Positions 1-4,763 of a stretch of DNA of 23,249 nt are shown here, piece by piece. The DNA lies in IMG/VR virus record IMGVR_UViG_3300006919_000473, positions 1-23,249 of that record; one strand, written 5' to 3'. A program made the position numbers and the translations under genes. The notes below the pieces were generated by a model that was given only the letters and a program-made list of their open reading frames with translations, was not told the DNA's origin and ran no database searches. The DNA comes from a virus. Positions within the stretch are counted from its first letter, which is position 1; each line of letters starts with the position of its first letter.

Positions 1-159
1 CACGTTAACAGTTATACTACTGATGACAGCTGGCCAGATTACAAAGTTCAGACTACATACTGGGATGCAGAGGATAATGACATGGTTACAGAAGACACGG
101 ACAAAATGTTTTATGAAATGGAAGAAAAAGTAAACGCAGAAGATAAAAGTTACGAATAA
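1..159 (+). CDS. C-terminal end of an unknown protein (partial)
   Basis: The frame is open from the first base to a TAA at 157-159, giving 52 residues of a C-terminus. The piece is acidic and aromatic (WPDYKVQTTYWD, then many D and E), with no cysteines and no hydrophobic segment. The stop overlaps the ATG of the next small gene (TAATG), which is the coupling style used throughout the window and supports this being a real reading frame. I do not recognise the family; the start lies outside the window. Confidence 0.6.
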   Translation, partial: HVNSYTTDDSWPDYKVQTTYWDAEDNDMVTEDTDKMFYEMEEKVNAEDKSYE

Positions 160-245
160 TGGATAGATTTATATATAATTTTTTTGGTGCACTAGACAAA
201 GCAGCAGGATGGATTCATAATATATTTAGGAAGAAAAAAAAATAA
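159..245 (+). CDS. 28-residue amphipathic small protein
   Basis: This 28-residue frame begins MDRFIYNFFGALDKAAGW and ends in IFRKKKK. It is too short for most gene callers. Its ATG overlaps the upstream stop (TAATG), and its stop at 243-245 lies inside the AAGGA ribosome-binding sequence of the next gene, which fits tight operon packing. The aromatic/hydrophobic body and polylysine tail suggest a peripheral membrane or membrane-inserting peptide. Very small proteins of this kind are common ahead of lysis genes in marine phages, but that is recall, not proof. Function unknown. Confidence 0.5.
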   Translation: MDRFIYNFFGALDKAAGWIHNIFRKKKK

Positions 246-254
246 GGATGCTTA

Positions 255-590
255 ATGAATTTAATAGATCTTTTAAAAAAAAACGTAGTAATGGTGCCGG
301 TTGTTGCATCAGTTTTAGTTGGAACATTTACAGGCGTTAAATATATTGTAAGTCTAACAGAGACTATTAACAAAAATAAAGCAGAGATAACTATTATAAA
401 CGATAAACATTTAAAAAATCAAATTGGATACATAGCTAGAATACAAGAAAATCAAAGCCATTTATTATTAAAATTAGAAACAAATAATGGCAATACTATT
501 GTTACCAACGATAAAATTAAACAACTAGAACAAAAGATAAAAAAGTTAGAAACTGATTTTATGACTTTATTAATAAAAAGAAGTGAATAA
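255..590 (+). CDS. Single-span membrane protein with C-terminal coiled coil (lysis-region candidate)
   Basis: A protein of 111 residues. AAGGA at 244-248 sits six bases before the ATG, a good ribosome-binding site that fixes the start. Residues about 10-32 (NVVMVPVVASVLVGTFTGVK) form one hydrophobic span after a short KK-containing N-terminus. The rest is Lys/Asn/Glu-rich, and residues about 85-105 (KIKQLEQKIKKLETDF) have a heptad-like coiled-coil pattern. One N-terminal anchor plus a helical soluble domain resembles Rz-type spanins or class III-like holins, but there is no diagnostic motif. Lysis-associated is an inference from its position among small membrane proteins ahead of a cell-wall peptidase. 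Confidence 0.65.
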   Translation: MNLIDLLKKNVVMVPVVASVLVGTFTGVKYIVSLTETINKNKAEITIINDKHLKNQIGYIARIQENQSHLLLKLETNNGNTIVTNDKIKQLEQKIKKLETDFMTLLIKRSE

Positions 591-606
591 TATGGAGTGT
601 ACTAAT

Positions 607-678
607 ATGAACTATTATTTTACAGGTGCATTAGTCATAGCTTTTATTATATTAACAATTTTAATAGCACCCTTATGA
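607..678 (+). CDS. 23-residue single transmembrane peptide
   Basis: The product is almost entirely one membrane span: MNYYFTGALVIAFIILTILI and then APL. GGAG at 594-597 sits nine bases before the ATG at 607. An in-frame ATG at 592 would add five residues but has a poorer ribosome-binding site, so I prefer 607. Its TGA overlaps the ATG of the next gene (ATGA at 675-678). A tiny hydrophobic peptide in a lysis cluster could be a holin, a pinholin-like peptide or a holin regulator. Size, composition and coupling support it being real; function is inferred from context. Confidence 0.5.
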   Translation: MNYYFTGALVIAFIILTILIAPL

Positions 679-1040
679 AAATATCTGAAAACACATCAGT
701 AAGTATGCCAATGAAAAACATGATCGGTATTATAGTTGCTGTAGCCATGGGTGTCTTTGCATATACAGAAGTGACTAGTAGACTAACAAGCCTTGAGACA
801 TCAAGAGAACTATTTCAAGCGGACTTACTTAAGAAAAGTGAACAATTACCCACGGACCAGGAACAGTACATGTTGATAGAAGACTTATACAAGACAACAG
901 AGAAGTTAGAGATAACTCAAGAACAAAACATGACGAACAAGGTTAATATAGAATTTTTAAAAGCTCAACTAGAAAAAGCATTAAACGATGTTGAAGAACT
1001 AAAAGATAAGGTAAGACAAAATGGAAACGGTCATCAGTAG
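675..1040 (+). CDS. Membrane-anchored coiled-coil protein (spanin/holin-like candidate)
   Basis: A protein of 121 residues. A short polar N-terminus is followed by a hydrophobic span at about residues 16-33 (MIGIIVAVAMGVFAYTEV). The remainder is a long charged helix with coiled-coil character, best seen at about 90-115 (LKAQLEKALNDVEELKDKV). It starts by ATGA coupling to the preceding 23-residue peptide, and its last 20 bases overlap the next gene. The topology (N-in, one span, periplasmic coiled coil) is what Rz-type inner-membrane spanin subunits look like, but that is analogy rather than family recognition. An alternative is an unrelated conserved small membrane protein of marine phages. 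Confidence 0.65.
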   Translation: MKISENTSVSMPMKNMIGIIVAVAMGVFAYTEVTSRLTSLETSRELFQADLLKKSEQLPTDQEQYMLIEDLYKTTEKLEITQEQNMTNKVNIEFLKAQLEKALNDVEELKDKVRQNGNGHQ

Positions 1041-1239
1041 CGTAGTAGCTCTTTGTATGTTTATAGGAGGTGTTCTTACAGAACATAGAATACAGCCCGC
1101 AATGTCAGATTGTTTAAAAGGAAAACGTGTTGCAGAACGTTCAGCAAATGATAATATTGAATATAAATGTGGAAAAGTAAAAGTAGAGTTAGAAGAAAAC
1201 ATAGACGGATCTAAAGCAATTAAAAAAATTATAGAATGA
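1021..1239 (+). CDS. Small membrane-anchored protein with a conserved cysteine pair
   Basis: A protein of 72 residues. It has a hydrophobic segment at about residues 4-20 (VISSVVALCMFIGGVLT), then a soluble part with C31 and C50 in the patterns DCLKGKRVAER and YKCGK, and an ending around ENIDGSKAIKKIIE. I recall close relatives of this C-terminal pattern (CLKGKR...C...DGSK) as a frequent small protein of marine phages, with no assigned function. The C31/C50 pair could form a disulfide if the domain is periplasmic. The gene overlaps the upstream frame by 20 bases and couples to the next by ATGA (1236-1239). It could be the partner of the preceding coiled-coil protein in lysis, though it lacks a clear lipobox. 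Confidence 0.65.
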   Translation: METVISSVVALCMFIGGVLTEHRIQPAMSDCLKGKRVAERSANDNIEYKCGKVKVELEENIDGSKAIKKIIE

Positions 1240-1811
1240 ATTTAATAAATCTTTTTCCTGTTACTATAGGCGATGTAGAATTTAAAGACAATTTTCAAAT
1301 AGATAAATCTTTAACTGAGCATTGTTTAAATATGAAAAATCAATTAAAAAAAGGTGGTTCTGATTGGGAATCAAATGTTTTTAATACTTGCGGTACTCAT
1401 TCTATTCTAGAAGATTCAAATTTTAAGTTGCTTAATGACTGGGTTTTAGAAAATATATTAAATTACTCAAAAAACATTGGTTACACTGAGGCAATTCAAA
1501 GCAAAGAAGGTTGGTTAAATATTTATGATGAACACGATTATCAGGAAATACATGATCATTTAGGTTACGATGTTTCAGCAATTTATTATTTAAAAGTTCC
1601 AAAAAATTCAGGTAAAACTTTTTTTGTTTCTCATGAAGCTAAAGGACCTAAAGAAGTTTTTATAGAAAAAAATCCCCACACTTGGAAAAAATTTTATATA
1701 ACGCCAAATCCAGGACGCTTGTTAATTTTCAAATCTAACTTACTTCATGGTGTAACTCAAAGTAAATCTAAGGATTACAAGATATCCTTAGCTTATAATT
1801 TTAAATTTTAA
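1236..1811 (+). CDS. Putative 2OG-Fe(II) oxygenase (HxH type)
   Basis: A protein of 191 residues with the plan of the short 2OG-Fe(II) oxygenase family found in cyanophages and pelagiphages (TIGR02466/PF13759-like). The central motif is WLNIYDEHDYQEIHDHLGYD at residues 93-112, with H106 and H108 as probable iron ligands in an HxH (rather than HxD) arrangement; the distal ligand is H171 in LLHGV. The terminal ISLAYNF strand matches the last strand of the double-stranded beta helix. Family members are expected to couple oxidation of a target to 2-oxoglutarate decarboxylation; the substrate is unknown. It couples to the upstream gene by ATGA and lies five bases before the endolysin gene, so it is expressed late. 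Other members of the same broad fold occur at 10704, 11270 and 15118. Confidence 0.8.
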   Translation: MNLINLFPVTIGDVEFKDNFQIDKSLTEHCLNMKNQLKKGGSDWESNVFNTCGTHSILEDSNFKLLNDWVLENILNYSKNIGYTEAIQSKEGWLNIYDEHDYQEIHDHLGYDVSAIYYLKVPKNSGKTFFVSHEAKGPKEVFIEKNPHTWKKFYITPNPGRLLIFKSNLLHGVTQSKSKDYKISLAYNFKF

Positions 1812-1816
1812 CGAAA

Positions 1817-2293
1817 ATGAACTTATCTCGTAATTTTACTCTTCAAGAACTTATCAAATCAGATACAGCAATACGTAAGGGTATTGATAATAATCCAAAT
1901 GCAGACCAAATAGAAAAATTAAAATTACTTTGTGAAAAAATTTTACAGCCTGTACGTGACCATTTTGGTAGAGTAAAAGTAACATCAGGATTTCGTTCAC
2001 CTCAACTTTGCACTGCTATTGGCAGCTCGATTAACAGCCAGCACTCGCGCGCGGAGGCTGCAGATTTTGAATGTGTTGGTACTGACAACAGAGAATTAGC
2101 AGATTGGATACGTAGAGAACTTGAATGGGATCAATTAATCGTTGAGTATTTTGTTTCAGGGGAACCCAATTCCGGGTGGATACATTGTAGTATTACAGAA
2201 GGCACTCCAAGAAAACAGTTCTTGCATGCCTATAGAAGTGAGGGTAAAACTAAATACAAACCAATACTGGGTAACGCAAAGGATATATTATAA
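1817..2293 (+). CDS. M15-family zinc peptidase, probable endolysin
   Basis: A protein of 158 residues with the peptidase M15 (PF08291-like) layout. An N-terminal helical part (NFTLQELIKSDTA) is followed by KVTSGFRSP, then H76-S-R-A-E-A-A-D83 and GWIHCS with H123. H76, D83 and H123 are the expected zinc ligands and E110 is a candidate catalytic acid. M15 enzymes of phages cut peptide cross-links in peptidoglycan (DD-carboxypeptidase or L-Ala-D-Glu endopeptidase activity), so this is the likely endolysin. There is no signal peptide, so release would depend on holin-like membrane proteins, and small membrane proteins do lie just upstream. Bases 2021-2060, encoding the metal-binding motif, are far more GC-rich than the rest of the gene. 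Confidence 0.85.
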   Translation: MNLSRNFTLQELIKSDTAIRKGIDNNPNADQIEKLKLLCEKILQPVRDHFGRVKVTSGFRSPQLCTAIGSSINSQHSRAEAADFECVGTDNRELADWIRRELEWDQLIVEYFVSGEPNSGWIHCSITEGTPRKQFLHAYRSEGKTKYKPILGNAKDIL

Positions 2294-2424
2294 TGGCAAT
2301 AGGAAGAGGGCAAATATCAAAACAAATTGAAGGGAAGTTGAGAGGTGCACGAGATGAGAAAAAGAAAAAACAGCGTGTCATCGCGAAATTACGAAGCAAA
2401 AAGTCTAAGGTCTTCAAAGTTTAG
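2293..2424 (+). CDS. 43-residue lysine/arginine-rich protein
   Basis: The start overlaps the endolysin stop as TAATG, and the frame runs 43 residues to a TAG at 2422-2424. It begins MAIGRGQISKQIEGKLRG and is then very basic (DEKKKKQRVIAKLRSKKSK). The N-terminal GRGQ...Q pattern is one I recall as a recurrent tiny protein at this position in marine podovirus-like genomes, between lysis and head genes. Its charge suggests nucleic-acid binding or a minor head component, but no function is established. Confidence 0.6.
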   Translation: MAIGRGQISKQIEGKLRGARDEKKKKQRVIAKLRSKKSKVFKV

Positions 2425-2441
2425 TCAAAAAGTGATACAAT
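2413..2441 (+). promoter_or_regulatory. Possible sigma70-type promoter before the structural genes
   Basis: TTCAAA (2413-2418), a 17-base spacer and TACAAT (2436-2441) sit upstream of the structural run that starts at 2475; transcription would start near 2448 and leave a short leader with an AAGGA ribosome-binding site at 2465-2469. The -10 candidate is also the left arm of a 6-bp inverted repeat (TACAAT, 7-base loop, ATTGTA at 2449-2454) that could act as a weak operator or hairpin. In such AT-rich DNA a match of this quality can arise by chance. Confidence 0.3.
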
Positions 2442-2474
2442 CTAAGAAATTGTACAACCGTAAAAAGGACTTAA

Positions 2475-3167
2475 ATGGCGACTTCAGGGACAACTAGTTT
2501 TAACCTAAATATTGATGAAGTAATTGACGAGGGTTACGAAAGATGTGGTTTATCCACAAATTCAGGTTATGATCTTAGGTCAGCAAGAAGAAGTTTAGAT
2601 TTACTTTTTGCAGAATGGGGTAACAGAGGTATACATCTTTGGAAGGTAGCTCTTCATGAAGCCTCTCTAGTTAGTGGTCAAGCAGAATATTCTGTTGCAG
2701 CTGATGTTAATGATGTCTTAGAAGCTTTTGTATCCTCGACTGCAGCAGGCGCGAATACTATTAACACTCAAGATGTATCTTTAACTAAAATAGATAGATC
2801 AGCTTATGCAGCTTTACCAAATAAATTAGCTCTTGGACAACCTTCACAATATTATGTTGAGAGATTAACAACACCTAAAATTTACTTATACCAAGCACCT
2901 GATTTAAACACTTACACAACATTAAAATATTACGTTATAAAAAGAATTGAAGATGCTGGTGCTTATACAAATGATGCTGATGTTGCTTATAGATTTTTGC
3001 CGTGCATGTGTGCGGGCTTAGCATATTATCTATCTATGAAAAAAGCACCACAATTATTACAACAAAATAAATTAGTTTATGAGGATGAATTGAAAAGAGC
3101 GTTAGATGAAGATGGTCAAAGAACATCTACATACATCACTCCACAATCTTTTTATCCAGGAGTTTAA
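2475..3167 (+). CDS. P22 gp4-like tail accessory / head-tail connector protein
   Basis: A protein of 230 residues. The N-terminal pattern (FNLNIDEVIDEGYERCG, then GYDLRSARRSLDLLFAEW at about 32-49, then NRGIHLW) is characteristic of the P22 gp4-like tail accessory factor family in podoviruses; it is followed by a beta-rich middle and a helical end that includes AYRFLPCMCAGLAYYLSM. P22 gp4 extends the portal and closes the DNA channel. The presence of a gp10-like protein at 12099 is consistent with a P22-type connector. It has a good ribosome-binding site (AAGGA five bases before the ATG). I assign it by pattern recall; a profile search would settle it. Confidence 0.7.
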   Translation: MATSGTTSFNLNIDEVIDEGYERCGLSTNSGYDLRSARRSLDLLFAEWGNRGIHLWKVALHEASLVSGQAEYSVAADVNDVLEAFVSSTAAGANTINTQDVSLTKIDRSAYAALPNKLALGQPSQYYVERLTTPKIYLYQAPDLNTYTTLKYYVIKRIEDAGAYTNDADVAYRFLPCMCAGLAYYLSMKKAPQLLQQNKLVYEDELKRALDEDGQRTSTYITPQSFYPGV

Positions 3168-3169
3168 TT

Positions 3170-3610
3170 ATGGCAAAGTGGGCTACAGGAAAAAAATCAC
3201 AATCAATATCGGACAGGTCAGGAATGGCTTTTCCATATACTGAAATGGTGAAGGAATGGAATGGTTCTTTAGTTCATTATTCTGAATTTGAACCAAAACA
3301 TCCTCAAATTAGAAGAAAATATAATGTGGCTGATGCTATAGCTTTACAAAATTCAAGAAATATGAAGTTTCAACAACCAACTCAAGAATTTACAAATGAC
3401 CAAACAATTTCTGATTCTGGTGGAACGATGGTTGGAATTGCTAATTTAACTCTACCAGGTGATTTTGCTTTTAAAACACAAGATTTTACAATAATTAGAA
3501 ATGGTGTAAGTTCTATTTTACATAGTATGATACCTGAGAATCCTTCAGAACAAAACAGAAGAAGACAATTAGATGCATTAGCTGGTCAAGTGGAGGTTAA
3601 TATTACATAA
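3170..3610 (+). CDS. Conserved marine-phage protein, probable virion component
   Basis: A protein of 146 residues, starting two bases after the upstream stop. The central segment MAFPYTEMVKEWNGSLVHYS (19-38), followed by EFEPKHPQIRRK, is one I recognise as highly conserved in marine phages, always in the connector/tail region and without an assigned function. After it comes a Gln/Asn-rich, less ordered stretch and a short beta segment (GTMVGIANLTLPGDFAFKT). It ends in TAATG coupling with the adaptor gene. Its fixed place between the gp4-like and adaptor genes suggests a neck or tail component. There is no catalytic motif. Confidence 0.65.
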   Translation: MAKWATGKKSQSISDRSGMAFPYTEMVKEWNGSLVHYSEFEPKHPQIRRKYNVADAIALQNSRNMKFQQPTQEFTNDQTISDSGGTMVGIANLTLPGDFAFKTQDFTIIRNGVSSILHSMIPENPSEQNRRRQLDALAGQVEVNIT

Positions 3611-4272
3611 TGGCTGTTACACACGCAAATTTTTTAACACAAGTAAGAAATTATACTGAAGTAGATAGCAATGTTTTAACTGATGCTATTATTCAGGATT
3701 TTATAAGATCAGTTGAGTTAGATATTGCAGGTAAAGTTGATTATGATGATTTAAGAAAATACGCTACCTCTAACTTTACAGCTAGTAACAGATACGTATC
3801 TATACCATCAGATTCTTTAATATTAAGATCAGTTCAAGTTATTGATGGCTCTGGTAATAGAACTTTTTTAGAAAAAAGAGAAACAAGTTTTATATCAGAA
3901 TTCAATGGGACAGGAGCAACAGGTACTCCAAAATTTTATGCAAACTGGGATGATTTCAATATATTAGTTGCCCCAATTCCTGCTTCAGCTTTGCAAGTAC
4001 AAATAAATTACATAAAAGATCCACCAAATTTTACTTCTACTAATGAAACTTTTATAGCTAAATATCAAGAGTCTATGTTATTGCATGGTGTACTAACAGA
4101 AGCTTTTAGATTTTTAAAAGGTCCCTTGGATATGTACAACCTGTATGAAAAGAAGTATAATGAAGAAGTACAGAATTTTGCTCTTCAACAAATGGGGAGA
4201 AGAAGACGTGCGGAGTATGATGATGGAGTACCTAGAGTACAAATTCCCTCACCTCCTCCAAACACAAATTAA
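3610..4272 (+). CDS. Putative head-tail adaptor protein
   Basis: A protein of 220 residues. It begins with a helical bundle containing VRNYTEVDSNVLTDAIIQDF, then a beta domain (RYVSIPSDSLILRSVQVI, YANWDDFNILVAPIP, VQINYIKDPPNF), and returns to helices (YQESMLLHGVLTEAFRFLKG, LYEKKYNEEVQNFALQQMGR). It has the order and motifs of the phage adaptor family (SU10 adaptor-like) that joins portal to tail. The C-terminus is a basic then proline-rich tail (GRRRRAEYDDG, PSPPPNTN). It is coupled to the previous gene by TAATG. The family is recalled from pattern, and a gp6/gp15-type adaptor is an equivalent description. Confidence 0.65.
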   Translation: MAVTHANFLTQVRNYTEVDSNVLTDAIIQDFIRSVELDIAGKVDYDDLRKYATSNFTASNRYVSIPSDSLILRSVQVIDGSGNRTFLEKRETSFISEFNGTGATGTPKFYANWDDFNILVAPIPASALQVQINYIKDPPNFTSTNETFIAKYQESMLLHGVLTEAFRFLKGPLDMYNLYEKKYNEEVQNFALQQMGRRRRAEYDDGVPRVQIPSPPPNTN

Positions 4273-4286
4273 TAAGGAGAATAATT

Positions 4287-4748
4287 ATGGCAATAACAAC
4301 AAACGCAATCTGTGATTCTTTTAAAAAAGAATTACTACAAGGAAGTCACGATTTTGATGCATCAACAGATACATATAAATTAGCGATGTACACAAGTTCA
4401 GCGACTTTAGGAAAATCAACAACGAACTATTCAACAAACCCAGGTGGTGGATCTAATACTGAAGTTACTTCATCTAACTATACTGCCGGTGGCTCAGCAC
4501 TTGTTAACCAAGGTGTTAAAGTTTCATCAAGTATAGCTATCACTGATTTTGCTGATCTTAGTTTTCAAAATGTAACTCTTACTGCTAGAGGTGCTTTGAT
4601 TTACAATACAACTACAAATGGTGGTTCAAACACTACTGATGCAGTATGTGTATTAGATTTTGGTGGAGACAAGACTGCAACATCTGGAACATTTACAATT
4701 CAGTTCCCTGCATTCACTACTTCTGCTGCGATTTTAAGAATAGCTTAA
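4287..4748 (+). CDS. Small beta-rich virion structural protein
   Basis: A protein of 153 residues with AAGGAG just before its ATG. It opens with a short helix (CDSFKKELLQGSHDF), then YKLAMYTSSATLGKSTTNYS, a Gly/Ser/Thr-rich middle, DLSFQNVTLTARGALIYNTT, and ends VLDFGGDKTATSGTFTIQFP and AAILRIA. I recall this pattern (LALYTSSATL..., TARGALIYN..., FGGDKT...F.IQFP) as a common small structural protein of marine and soil phages, usually near tail-fibre genes. The sequence suggests an immunoglobulin-like or jelly-roll beta fold and no enzyme. Decoration protein or fibre-base component are both possible. Confidence 0.65.
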   Translation: MAITTNAICDSFKKELLQGSHDFDASTDTYKLAMYTSSATLGKSTTNYSTNPGGGSNTEVTSSNYTAGGSALVNQGVKVSSSIAITDFADLSFQNVTLTARGALIYNTTTNGGSNTTDAVCVLDFGGDKTATSGTFTIQFPAFTTSAAILRIA

Positions 4749-4763
4749 TAAATAGGAGTTAAA

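Noticed and set aside
1021-1239. Rz1-type lipoprotein partner in an Rz/Rz1 overlap
   Set aside because: The overlap with the upstream coiled-coil gene is suggestive, but the cysteine near the hydrophobic segment sits in VALC, which lacks the small residue before Cys required by a lipobox.
2142-2330. 62-residue + strand frame overlapping the endolysin and the 43-residue gene
   Set aside because: It is an alternative frame through the conserved end of the M15 peptidase, with no ribosome-binding site. The peptidase and the TAATG-coupled small gene explain the region.
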